Source: Sphingomonas sp. Leaf10
GTDB lineage: Bacteria; Pseudomonadota; Alphaproteobacteria; Sphingomonadales; Sphingomonadaceae
DNA length: 50,372 nucleotides
Direction of reading: 5' to 3'
Assembly (NCBI RefSeq): GCF_001421245.1
Contig: NZ_LMKE01000014.1
Coordinates: 17,379-67,750, forward strand
Part shown: positions 37,340 to 45,599 of the stretch, one piece after another
Layout: each line of letters begins with the position of its first letter
Numbering within the stretch: the first letter of the stretch is position 1
Program-made: the position numbers and the translations under genes
Notes under the pieces: model-generated
Seen by the model: only the letters and a program-made list of their open reading frames with translations
What the model was told of the DNA's origin: nothing
Databases searched by the model: none

Positions 37340-38392
37340 TCAGCCGACGGAGAACGCAAACCGTATAATGCTGTTCCACCGCTGACCCGGATCGAGCCGT
37401 GCGGAGGGAAATTCCGGTCGGTTCGGCGTGTCGGGATAGGCTTGCGGCTCCAGACACACGGCATCGCCCTGCCGGTACAGCCGCCCACCCTTCCCCGGCT
37501 CCGCCCCGCCCAGGAAATTGCCCGAATAGAGTTGCAGTCCCGGCGCGGTGATCGACAGCGTCATCGTCCGCCCCGACCCCGGATCGGCGAGCGTGGCGGC
37601 GGGACGCAGCGTCCCCGGCTCACCACGCACGATGAAATTATGATCGTAGCCGCGCCCGATCGCGATCTGGTCGTCCCGCCCGTCGCGCACCCGATCGCCG
37701 ATCGCATGGGGGGTGCGGAAATCGAACGGCGTGCCGGCGACCGTGCGCTGCTCGGCCGTAGGAATCGACGTCGCATCGACCGGCAGGAACGCATCCGCCT
37801 CGATCGTCAGGTGATGGCGCAGCGCCTCACCCCGCCCGCTCAGGTCGAAAAAGGCGTGGTTGGTCAGGTTGACGACGGTCGGCGCATCGGTCGTCGCGTC
37901 ATATTCGATGGTCAGCGCGTCATTGGTCAGGCGATAGGTCGCACCGGCCTCCACCGTCCCCGGATAGCCGGCATCGCCATCGGGACTGATCAGCGTAAGG
38001 CGCACCCATGCCGCGTCATCGTCGCTGCCGATCTCGGCCACGTCCCACAGCCGCTGGTCGAACCCGTCCGATCCGCCGTGCAGGTGGTTGGGCGCGTTGT
38101 TGGTTTCGAGGGTGTAGGTCCGCCCGTCGAGGCTGAACCGCCCGAGCGCGATCCGGTTGGCATAGCGCCCGACCGTCACCCCGAACCACGACGGCCGGTC
38201 GCGATAGGATTGCACAGCGTCGAACCCCAGCACGATATCGGCCACCGCCCCATCGCGATCGGGCACACACAGCGATTGCAGCGTCGCGCCGAACGGCAGG
38301 ACGCGGGCGGACAACTGCCCCGCACGAAGCTCGATCGCCTCGGCGGGCGCGTTGTCCAGCGTCCCGAATGCCACCCGTTCCGCGATTGCCAT
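37340..38392 (-). CDS. galM: Aldose 1-epimerase (galactose mutarotase)
   Basis: Interconverts alpha and beta anomers of aldoses such as galactose or xylose. The 350-residue protein has the family motifs GVTVGRYANRI (about 72-82), NNAPNHLHGGSDGFDQRLW (about 99-117) with the first catalytic His, VNLTNHAFFDLSG (about 175-187) with the second, and CLEPQAYPDTPN (about 316-327) with the catalytic Glu. The ATG at 38392 is preferred to a TTG at 38407. It is the last gene of the GH35-GH31-galM unit, separated from GH31 by a 118-bp gap holding a perfect inverted repeat. No signal peptide, so it acts in the cytoplasm on released sugars. Confidence 0.93.
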   Translation of the reverse strand: MAIAERVAFGTLDNAPAEAIELRAGQLSARVLPFGATLQSLCVPDRDGAVADIVLGFDAVQSYRDRPSWFGVTVGRYANRIALGRFSLDGRTYTLETNNAPNHLHGGSDGFDQRLWDVAEIGSDDDAAWVRLTLISPDGDAGYPGTVEAGATYRLTNDALTIEYDATTDAPTVVNLTNHAFFDLSGRGEALRHHLTIEADAFLPVDATSIPTAEQRTVAGTPFDFRTPHAIGDRVRDGRDDQIAIGRGYDHNFIVRGEPGTLRPAATLADPGSGRTMTLSITAPGLQLYSGNFLGGAEPGKGGRLYRQGDAVCLEPQAYPDTPNRPEFPSARLDPGQRWNSIIRFAFSVG

Positions 38393-38411
38393 GCCATTCT
38401 CCGCCAAGAAT

Positions 38412-38506
38412 CGTCATTCCCGCGAAGGCGGGAATCCATTGCCGCCAACGGTGCGGCTCTTACGCACCAATAGCATATATGGATTCCCGCCTTCGCGGGA
38501 ATGACG
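38412..38506. repeat. Perfect inverted repeat, family C, between GH31 and galM
   Basis: 28-bp arms 38412-38439 and 38479-38506 are perfect inverted copies (CGTCATTCCCGCGAAGGCGG and its continuation), each itself a short hairpin TTCCCGC-GAAG-GCGGGAA; the loop is 39 bp. A REP/BIME-type element lying inside an operon. Confidence 0.9.
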
Positions 38507-38510
38507 TACC

Positions 38511-41381
38511 TTATTTCGTTCGTGCGCGCGCCCGTAACGGCACCTTCACCTCGCGCCCGTCATACGTAAACGCCGTCGCCGCATTGTCCGCGAAATCCGG
38601 CGCCACCGCCGAACCCGGTGTATGGAAGCGCACCGATATCGCCCGCTTCGCGGTCATGCCGGCAAAGCTACCCTTGCGCGCGCCGATCGTCAGCGTCTTG
38701 CTCGCCTCGTTCCACGTCAGCGGGATCTGCGACGACTGTCCCTTGCGATAGCCTTCGGAAAGGCCATCATCCTCGAACAGCGTGTAGCTGCCGTCCTTGC
38801 CGGTAAAAACGTGCAGCACGTACGGCGCGTCCAGCTTCTCGGCGGTAGACTGCACCTCGGCCCCGGTCGGCACGATCGATCCGGCCCGGACATAGAGCGG
38901 CAGCACCGCCATCGGCGCGGCGGCGGTGATCGTCTGCCCGCCCTTCACATACGCGCCGGTCGCGAAGTCGTACCAGTCGGCCCCGGCCGGCAGATAGACC
39001 GAACGGCTGGTCGCGCGATATTGCGTCACCGGCGCCACCAGGAACGCTGACCCGAACATATATTCGTCGTCGACGCCCCAACTCTTGCGGTCGGCGGTGA
39101 AGTCCATCGCCAGTCCGCGCATCATCGTCCCGTCGCGATGCCACGTCTCGGCCGCCAGCGAGGTGATGTAGGGCAGCAGCCTGTACCGCAGCCGGTCATA
39201 CTTCGCGAGCGCATCGTACAGCGCCGGATCGCTCGCCCCCAGTTCATAGATTTCGCGGTACGGCGTCTCGCCATGACTGCGGAACAACGGGCTGAACGCG
39301 CCGAACTGGAACCAGCGCAGGTTCAGTTCCTTCCATTCGGCCAGATGCGCGGGGTCCTTCTTGGCATAGCGCTCCTCGACCGCGAAGCCGCCGATATCGT
39401 GCGTCCAGTTGGGCACGCCCGACATCGACAGGTTGACGCCCGCCGAAATCTGGTCACGCAGATCGTCCCAGCGCGATGCGACGTCACCCGACCACAGGGC
39501 GGCACTGGCGCGTTGCACGCCGCCATAGCCCGAGCGGGTGAGGATGAACGGCCGCACGTCGGGTTTCGCGACGCGCAGGCCATCGGTGACCCCCTCGGCA
39601 TGGACCAGCGGATAGCTGTTGAAGAATTCCTCGGCCGGCCCCTGCGCGGTCGGTCCCATCCGCTCGATACGCTGTTCGATCGACAGGTTCGAATGGATGT
39701 CCGGCTCGGTCGCGTCCATCCACCACGCATCGAAGCCCTTGTCGACCAGTGCGTCCTTCATCTGCCGGAAATAGATGCTGCGCGCTTCCGGCGCATAGGG
39801 GTCATAATCGGTGTTGCGATAGCCTCGACCCACCCAATCCTTCTCGTTGGCGATCAGGTTGCCTTGGTACAGATAGCCCTTGGCCGCCAGTTCCTGCGCG
39901 TTCTTGGTGTTCGGATAGAATTTCGGCCACACCGAAATCATGATCCGCGCGTCCTGTGCATGGACGTCGTCGACCATCCGCTGCGGCTTGGGAAAACGCG
40001 CGGGATCGAAGCAATGGCAGCCCCATTGATCCTCGGGCCAATAGAACCAGTCCTGCACGATATTATCGAGCGGAAGCCTACGCTTGCGATATTCAGCGAC
40101 GACGCCCTGCAGTTCCGCCTGGGTGTTGTAGCGCTGGCGGCTCTGCCAGAAGCCATAGGCCCAGCGCGGCATCAGTGCCGCCTTGCCGGTCAGCGCGCGG
40201 TATCCGGCGATGACGCCGTCCATATCCTTGCCCCCGACATAATAATAATCGAGCGCATGGGCGACGTCCGACGACCACCACAGCGAATGGCGGTCGGCTT
40301 GCGGCAACGGATCGTTCTGGAACAGCGCGATATAGCCGGCATTCGGCTCCCACTCGATCCGCACTTCGGCGGCCTTGCCCGCGGTCATCGGCAGATCGAA
40401 ATTATGGAACCACGGATTCCAGTTCTGCCGCCAGCGGTTCAGTACCTCCTTGCCGTCGACGAACACTTTCACATAGCTCGACGAATAGAGGCGGAATTTC
40501 TGGACGCCGGTCGTGCTCGGCATGACGGTGCCGGTCCACACCACCTTCTGCGTCTGCACCGCATTGCCGGCGGTATTCTGTCCGGTGGTCGCGGCGACGG
40601 TCTGCGCCTTGGCCTCGGCCGGCCAGTTCGCCTGATCCTTGATGAACTGATAGTTGATCGTCGGTTCGCGGCGCGTGACGGCAAGGCGATCGCCCAGATA
40701 ATATTGCGCCTGCCAGCCGGCCTGCCCGCCCGAAGTGACCTTCATCCCATCGCCGACCAGCTTGTAGGGCTGCGGATTGCCGAAGCGGGTGATGCCGTTA
40801 TTGTCCCACAGCACCCCGTACTTCTTCGTCGACACGACGAAGGGGATGCCGATGTCCATATTGTGCTGGGCGAGTTCGACGTCCTCGCCATTGTAATTCA
40901 TCTGCCGGTTCTGATGCTGGCCGAGACCGTAAAAGCCTTCGTCGGTGCCACGGTTGAACTGCTGCCGGATCGAGACGAACTGCTCGCCCCCGGCATTGCG
41001 CGGGATAAAGGCGGCGCGCGGCGCTTCCTCCAGCGTCAGCTTGCCCGCCGCATCGCGGAAGCGGACCTGCCCGTCATCGGTGTCGATCTCGGCCGATCCG
41101 CCGGCGGTCTTGACCACGACCAGCTTCGGCGTCTCACGCACGGTGAAGTCGCCGGCGGGCTTGGCGGTCACCATCAGGCTGTCGGGCGTGTCGAGGGTCG
41201 CGTTCGGCACCGCCGTCACCCGGAACCGGTCGGGACCATAGACCAGCACCCGCACCCGCTTGGCGGGGCCGGCATCGGGGGTCACCACCACCCCGCCCGG
41301 GACCTTCGTCACCTCGGCAGCCAGCGCCGGCATGGATACCGACAGGGCAAGCGACAACAGCGTCCAGCGAAGCGTCTTCAT
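38511..41381 (-). CDS. GH31 glycoside hydrolase with inserted PA14 domain (alpha-xylosidase type)
   Basis: Exported retaining alpha-glycosidase, 956 residues. Signal peptide 1-22 (ending PALAA); an N-terminal beta-sandwich (about 25-240); a PA14-like insert (about 245-360, with GVQKFRLYSSSYVKVFVDGK read in part); then the (beta/alpha)8 barrel. The nucleophile is Asp556 in WWMDATEPD and the acid/base Asp633 in LWSGD. This PA14-inserted layout is that of Cellvibrio Xyl31A, which removes alpha-xylose from xyloglucan oligosaccharides; an alpha-glucosidase cannot be excluded. Its ATG overlaps the GH35 stop (TGATG), so the two are coupled. Confidence 0.9.
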   Translation of the reverse strand: MKTLRWTLLSLALSVSMPALAAEVTKVPGGVVVTPDAGPAKRVRVLVYGPDRFRVTAVPNATLDTPDSLMVTAKPAGDFTVRETPKLVVVKTAGGSAEIDTDDGQVRFRDAAGKLTLEEAPRAAFIPRNAGGEQFVSIRQQFNRGTDEGFYGLGQHQNRQMNYNGEDVELAQHNMDIGIPFVVSTKKYGVLWDNNGITRFGNPQPYKLVGDGMKVTSGGQAGWQAQYYLGDRLAVTRREPTINYQFIKDQANWPAEAKAQTVAATTGQNTAGNAVQTQKVVWTGTVMPSTTGVQKFRLYSSSYVKVFVDGKEVLNRWRQNWNPWFHNFDLPMTAGKAAEVRIEWEPNAGYIALFQNDPLPQADRHSLWWSSDVAHALDYYYVGGKDMDGVIAGYRALTGKAALMPRWAYGFWQSRQRYNTQAELQGVVAEYRKRRLPLDNIVQDWFYWPEDQWGCHCFDPARFPKPQRMVDDVHAQDARIMISVWPKFYPNTKNAQELAAKGYLYQGNLIANEKDWVGRGYRNTDYDPYAPEARSIYFRQMKDALVDKGFDAWWMDATEPDIHSNLSIEQRIERMGPTAQGPAEEFFNSYPLVHAEGVTDGLRVAKPDVRPFILTRSGYGGVQRASAALWSGDVASRWDDLRDQISAGVNLSMSGVPNWTHDIGGFAVEERYAKKDPAHLAEWKELNLRWFQFGAFSPLFRSHGETPYREIYELGASDPALYDALAKYDRLRYRLLPYITSLAAETWHRDGTMMRGLAMDFTADRKSWGVDDEYMFGSAFLVAPVTQYRATSRSVYLPAGADWYDFATGAYVKGGQTITAAAPMAVLPLYVRAGSIVPTGAEVQSTAEKLDAPYVLHVFTGKDGSYTLFEDDGLSEGYRKGQSSQIPLTWNEASKTLTIGARKGSFAGMTAKRAISVRFHTPGSAVAPDFADNAATAFTYDGREVKVPLRARARTK

Positions 41382-43006
41382 CAGCGATACGTCCCCATCG
41401 TCACGCGCAGCAGCATCGGCCGCGCGGTAAAGTTCAATCCATAATCGGTCTGGTCACCGTTCATCACACGGCGGGCCACGAAGCTGCCGTCATCGGTCAG
41501 CGTCCCTTCCTCGACCTTGATGAACATTGCGGTCTCCCCCTTGCTCTTGTCGGCAAGCTCGATGTTCACGCGGATATCGGTGCCGGTGACCAGAAACTGG
41601 TCGGGCGCGAGGTGCAGCACCGCCATGCCGCCAACCGGCTGCGCGGCATGCGGCGGCGGGGCAGCCTTCAGCCACGGTGAATCCATCGACCCGAACTGCC
41701 ATTCGCCATATTTGGCCGACACCTGCCACCGGCCCATGACCTTCACCTGTTCGGCCTCCGGCGCATCCTTGGCAGTACCCCAGCCGGGGTTGGAATAGGC
41801 CAGCTTCGCCCAGCCGCGCGCCATCGGTTTCAGGAACGCATAGGGCCGCGCAAACGCATCCAGCGTCGCCTCGTCCAGCGTCACCGCGCCCAGCGGATGG
41901 TTGGAATAGCCGGTATCGTCCATGCCGAACGGCGCCCAGCCGATCCCGCCCCGCCCCAGCGTCGGCCACAAAAAGCGCGCGAAATCAGCGGCATTGCCGG
42001 TTTCCGGCACCAGCAACGCATTGTCCGCCCGCGCATAATGGTCGAGGAACTTGAGGTAATCCTTGGCGCTGCGGGTATAGAGGTCGGGCGCGACCGCATC
42101 GATGTTCGGCGCCGCTGCCTTCCACACATCGATCACCTGCCAGTCGGGACCGCCGCTGGCGCCACCCGACTTGCCCGGCGGGGCGAACGGCCCGCCGACC
42201 GCCGCGTTGACATACATCGGCAGCTTCCACACCGCCTTCCCCGCCGCGGCGATCCGGTCGATATAGCGCGCGATGTACCAGGCGTTGAACGCCGGTTCGG
42301 CATTGTCGCCATAAACCGCGGTCCAGTTGCCGCGCTTGCCGGTCTGCTTCGCCAGTTCGGGCGGCACCTCGCCCGCGAACAGCCGGTTGGCCTCGGGCGA
42401 ATAGTCGCGCGCCTGCTGGTACACTCCGACTTCATTCTCGGGCTGGACCATGATGACGCTGTGATCGGGGTCATGCTCCTTAAGGTATCGCATCAGCGCC
42501 ACGAACGCCTTCTTGTCCGCTTCGAACGTCGCCTGCCCATGCGGCGACAGCGCATAATGCGTCTTGCCTTCCTTGGTCCGCATCCGGGGGAACCGCGCAT
42601 TGTCGCGCTTCACCCATGCCGGGACGTAGCCGGGCGAAGTGTTCTTCCACGTCCCGAACCAAAGAAGCACCAGCTTCACCCGACGTTCGCGCGCCTGCGG
42701 CAACAGCGCGTCGAGATAGCTGAAGTCATACTGCCCCTCGACCGGTTCGATCTGCTCCCACGCGACCGGGATCTCCAGCGTATTGGCGTGGAGCCGTTCG
42801 ACCATCGGCCACACCTGCGGCAGCATCGCGGGATAGTTGCTCGAATTATTGGCCTGTATGCCCAGCATCAGGAACGGCGCGCCATCGACAAGCAGCGCGT
42901 GGCGGCCACCCCGGCTCTCGATCCGCGGCGCCTCACCCGGCGCCGCCGACGCGGCCGTCCCCGCGACCAGCGCCCATGAAGCCAGTGCCACCGCCCATCC
43001 GCGCAT
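41381..43006 (-). CDS. GH35 beta-galactosidase with DUF5597 C-terminal domain
   Basis: Exported glycosidase, 541 residues. The ATG at 43006 gives a signal peptide (1-21, ending AASAA). The TIM barrel carries QPENEVG with the acid/base Glu192 and LVPETGN with the nucleophile Glu335; WEQIEPVEGQYDF near 83-95 and FGTWKNTSPGYVPAW near 117-131 are typical of the Cellvibrio Bgl35A-like branch that removes beta-galactose from xyloglucan. A DUF5597-type domain fills the last 150 residues. The gene heads a unit with GH31 and galM and is preceded by a LacI-type operator. Confidence 0.9.
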   Translation of the reverse strand: MRGWAVALASWALVAGTAASAAPGEAPRIESRGGRHALLVDGAPFLMLGIQANNSSNYPAMLPQVWPMVERLHANTLEIPVAWEQIEPVEGQYDFSYLDALLPQARERRVKLVLLWFGTWKNTSPGYVPAWVKRDNARFPRMRTKEGKTHYALSPHGQATFEADKKAFVALMRYLKEHDPDHSVIMVQPENEVGVYQQARDYSPEANRLFAGEVPPELAKQTGKRGNWTAVYGDNAEPAFNAWYIARYIDRIAAAGKAVWKLPMYVNAAVGGPFAPPGKSGGASGGPDWQVIDVWKAAAPNIDAVAPDLYTRSAKDYLKFLDHYARADNALLVPETGNAADFARFLWPTLGRGGIGWAPFGMDDTGYSNHPLGAVTLDEATLDAFARPYAFLKPMARGWAKLAYSNPGWGTAKDAPEAEQVKVMGRWQVSAKYGEWQFGSMDSPWLKAAPPPHAAQPVGGMAVLHLAPDQFLVTGTDIRVNIELADKSKGETAMFIKVEEGTLTDDGSFVARRVMNGDQTDYGLNFTARPMLLRVTMGTYR

Positions 43007-43039
43007 CGCCGCTCTCCCCGCCGCCACCGGCTTGCTGCC

Positions 43040-43051
43040 GACAACGTTGTC
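43040..43051. promoter_or_regulatory. Candidate LacI/GalR-family operator before GH35
   Basis: GACAACGTTGTC is a perfect 12-bp palindrome with the central CG typical of LacI-family sites. It lies 34 bp before the GH35 start and just downstream of a possible minus-strand promoter (TTGTCT, complement of 43078-43083, 17 bp, TAAGGG, complement of 43055-43060), the position expected for a repressor. Confidence 0.6.
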
Positions 43052-43146
43052 ACGCCCTTACCGCGAGACGACATATCAGACAATTGGCTTCTTTATTTGG
43101 GCGGGCGGGCAGCGCCGTTGCTGTGGGGTCAGGCGGGGACCCGGAG

Positions 43147-43342
43147 CTTAGAGCGTAATGACATGGTTTTGACCCATCGTGACGGAGCGAAAATGAGTGC
43201 GCGGCAAGGAGCGAGGAGGGAGCGGGGCCTTGCCCCCGTGACCGACGAGCGACGCCGCCACACAGTCATTTTCGCCCGCCGCCATGCGGTTGCGCCTGGG
43301 CGCTCGCCGAACGGGTCAAAACCATGTCATCGCGCTCTAAAG
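43147..43342. repeat. MITE-like element with 29-bp terminal inverted repeats
   Basis: Ends at 43147-43175 and 43313-43342 are inverted copies (core GACATGGTTTTGACCC), about 26 of 29 positions matching. A second inner inverted pair, GCGAAAATGA, lies at 43187-43196 and 43266-43275. Too short for a transposase; a non-autonomous mobile or REP-type element is likely. No clear target-site duplication was seen. Confidence 0.75.
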
Positions 43343-43390
43343 GGCTAGGCAGACCAACCGTCATACGAGCATTCACGTCTCGATCCCCTC

Positions 43391-43437
43391 TCTCCCCTCC
43401 CTGGAAGGGAGGGGTTGGGGGTGGGTTGGCCCGCGAG
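43391..43437. repeat. Solitary arm of family B repeat
   Basis: CTCCCCTCCCTGGAAGGGAG and the following GGGTTGGGGGTGGGTTGGCC match one arm of the element at 36658-36766, including the CCCGCGAGG that follows. No inverted partner is found nearby, so this is a decayed or partial copy. Confidence 0.7.
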
Positions 43438-43584
43438 GAAACGCCTCGCCATCCCCAGACTGTCTCACCTCGCCAAGGGAGGAAGCGGCTCACCGACCTT
43501 TCAACCAAACGTCGATCGACCCATGCCACCTGAACTTGCACTGACACATACCGCCGACGATGTGCTGCAACCGACCCGCAACCC

Positions 43585-45366
43585 CTACCGCCCGCTCACC
43601 TTCGGCAACAACGCCGCCGCAGCCGCCTGTTCGGGCGTCTCGAACGGCCCCTTCGCCACCGGCAACAGGGTGCTGCGCGCCTCCTCGTCGATATCGCGCG
43701 CGACCAGTTCCTCGCCCAGTTTCAACCGCGGCTCCGGCGCGGCAGGCACCGCCTGCACCACCTTGTACAGTCCACCCACCGCGACATCGGTGGCACGGTC
43801 GCCGGCCACGTCGAAACTATTGTAATAGGCGATCAGCGGCAGGATACCGTCGGGATCCTGCCGGTTGGCCTTGACGATAAACCCACGCGCTTCGTCCAGC
43901 CGCTGGCGCCGCTCGCTTGCCGGTGCGCGCATCGCCAATTGGGTCAGCGCGGTCCCCTTCCACACCATTGCATTGGTATCGGCCGGTGACTGGACCAGCG
44001 CACGGTCGGCAGCGGCCAAGCATTCGGCCGGATTGCCCGCGCGGCACTCGGCCTCGGCCAGCAGCAGCTGGTTCTCGATCAGGTCGGGAAAGCGGGTCGC
44101 GTTGCCGCGCAACCGCTCCAGCCACGCCGTGCGCCGCGCCAGTGCCGCGTCGCGCTTCGGCCCGCTGTCGGGCACGTCGATCCGCGCCCCCATTTCCAGC
44201 CGCCCCCGGATCAGCCCCGCCTCGGCCCGCGTCAGCCGGCGGATGGTCGGTTCGGCAATGCGATCGGCGGCAAAGGTGACGCGGTCGAACGGCGCCTTGC
44301 TGCCGCGAAACAGCATGACCGCGCGTTGCAGGTCGGCAAGTTTGCCGAACACGCCGGCGGCTCGCTCCGGATCGGTGCCGGTGGCGACGGCGGCGAGATA
44401 TTGCTCCAGCCGCGGTTTCCATGCGTCGTTGAAGTACAGGAAATGGACCATCCGCCACGCATGATAGGGGGTCCACGCCCGCCCCTCACCGGTCAGATAC
44501 CGACCGTCGAAGACATGCTTGATCGGATAGTCGCCGAACCGGTCCATGACCTTGAAAAAGCCTTCGGGACGCTGGCCGTAATCGATGGTGGTATCCCCGG
44601 CGACCATGGTCGAAAAGAGTTCGCCGAACCCCTGCACGAACCAGCGCGGATAGGCGGCCGGGAAATAGGTCATCAGATAATTTTGCGCGAAGCCGCTATA
44701 GAGCCGCGAGTTGGCCGACTGGCAGACCACGATCTCGTTCGCCGGGAATTGCGAAAGATATTCGGCGGTCTCCCCGTTGGAGATCGGATCGGGGCGCACG
44801 ACAGGGAAATTGCTTTGCAGCGGGCTGTCTTCCCCGGCACTGCAATTGCGACTGGTCGGACGCCCCCGCGACGGTTGCAGGATCAGGTTGAGGTCGGTCT
44901 CGGTAGTCGCCAGCACCGGCCCTTCCGGGCGCGGATTGTAATAGATGGTCTGCGCAAACTCATGCGGGTACGGTCCATATTGCCAGCGCGAGTCGGTCAG
45001 CCGCAGATGCTCGAACTCAGCCGCATCGCCGATGATCGTCACCGCGATCTTGATCGTATCGTCGGGCTGGTCGACCCGCCCCAACAGCGCCGACAGCAGG
45101 AAATGCAGCTTTTCCAGATTGTGCGCGGTCGCGCGCAGCCGCTTTTCGTCACCCTGGCTGAACACCGCGACGTGCGGCGTTTCCGCCATCCGCCAGCCGC
45201 TCATCTCGATCTTCTTCCCGTCGACCTTCTGCCCGTCCATACTACGGCCGGTGACGGTGATGGTGGTGTCGCCATTGCGGACCGGCGCGGTCAGCTGGGC
45301 ATAAGCGGGCATGGCAGCCGGGATCGCCACGACGGCACAAGCAACGAACAGTAAACAGCGTTTCAT
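43585..45366 (-). CDS. Exported protein with peptidase-like domain lacking a zinc site, TPR-like C-terminus
   Basis: Not firmly recognised. The 593-residue protein has a signal peptide (1-23, ending PAYAQ; ATG at 45366). The N-terminal half (HVAVFSQGDEKRLRATAHNLEKL, about 65-87, read in parts) resembles DUF1570-type gluzincins. In those proteins an HExxH precedes a PRWFxEGFAEYF helix; here the second part is present (PRWFVQGFGELF, about 240-251), but the first reads GFAQNYLM (about 225-232), so the zinc ligands appear lost. The C-terminal 250 residues are helical and TPR-like (AECRAGNPAECLAAADRAL; ANRQDPDGILPLIAYYNS). Alone, divergent from the glutamate dehydrogenase gene. Confidence 0.75.
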   Translation of the reverse strand: MKRCLLFVACAVVAIPAAMPAYAQLTAPVRNGDTTITVTGRSMDGQKVDGKKIEMSGWRMAETPHVAVFSQGDEKRLRATAHNLEKLHFLLSALLGRVDQPDDTIKIAVTIIGDAAEFEHLRLTDSRWQYGPYPHEFAQTIYYNPRPEGPVLATTETDLNLILQPSRGRPTSRNCSAGEDSPLQSNFPVVRPDPISNGETAEYLSQFPANEIVVCQSANSRLYSGFAQNYLMTYFPAAYPRWFVQGFGELFSTMVAGDTTIDYGQRPEGFFKVMDRFGDYPIKHVFDGRYLTGEGRAWTPYHAWRMVHFLYFNDAWKPRLEQYLAAVATGTDPERAAGVFGKLADLQRAVMLFRGSKAPFDRVTFAADRIAEPTIRRLTRAEAGLIRGRLEMGARIDVPDSGPKRDAALARRTAWLERLRGNATRFPDLIENQLLLAEAECRAGNPAECLAAADRALVQSPADTNAMVWKGTALTQLAMRAPASERRQRLDEARGFIVKANRQDPDGILPLIAYYNSFDVAGDRATDVAVGGLYKVVQAVPAAPEPRLKLGEELVARDIDEEARSTLLPVAKGPFETPEQAAAAALLPKVSGR

Positions 45367-45422
45367 ATTGCTATGCTCCACTTGCCCGTGCAACGGGATC
45401 GAGCGACATCAGGCGCCCTAAT

Positions 45423-45437
45423 CTTGCAAAATGCAAG
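45423..45437. promoter_or_regulatory. Short palindrome in the divergent intergenic region
   Basis: CTTGCA-AAA-TGCAAG is a perfect 6-bp inverted repeat with a 3-bp centre, 57 bp before the 593-residue gene's start and about 160 bp before gdh. A regulator site is possible, but no partner is identified. Confidence 0.3.
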
Positions 45438-45564
45438 TCGCTCTGCCCCGTTATTGCGCCGGTTCCGGATGAAATCATGGCCACTCCACCGCAACGCATG
45501 ATCCGCAGTCGAAGAGTAATATAATTACCGCACCGCGACATTTTGTTCGCAACTGCCACAAGGG

Positions 45565-45593
45565 TTGAGCCGGTCGAAAAGCCGTCGCATAGC
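45565..45593 (+). promoter_or_regulatory. Candidate promoter of the glutamate dehydrogenase gene
   Basis: TTGAGC (45565-45570), 17 bp, CATAGC (45588-45593). A start of transcription 7 bp on would fall on the A of the ATG at 45600, and no Shine-Dalgarno is visible, so the mRNA might be leaderless. Confidence 0.35.
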
Positions 45594-45599
45594 CCGGCC

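Larger units (their letters stand above)
43007..43584. other. Gene-free region of 578 bp
   Basis: Between the GH35 start and the end of the next gene. It holds the GH35 promoter/operator (43040-43083), a 196-bp MITE-like element with terminal inverted repeats (43147-43342) and a solitary family B arm (43391-43437). Short ORFs here overlap the repeats and are not credible genes. Confidence 0.7.

Noticed and set aside
43097..43348. 83-residue ORF in the gene-free region
   Set aside because: It lies within the MITE-like inverted repeat and has no ribosome-binding site or fold signal; such ORFs recur wherever the repeat occurs.
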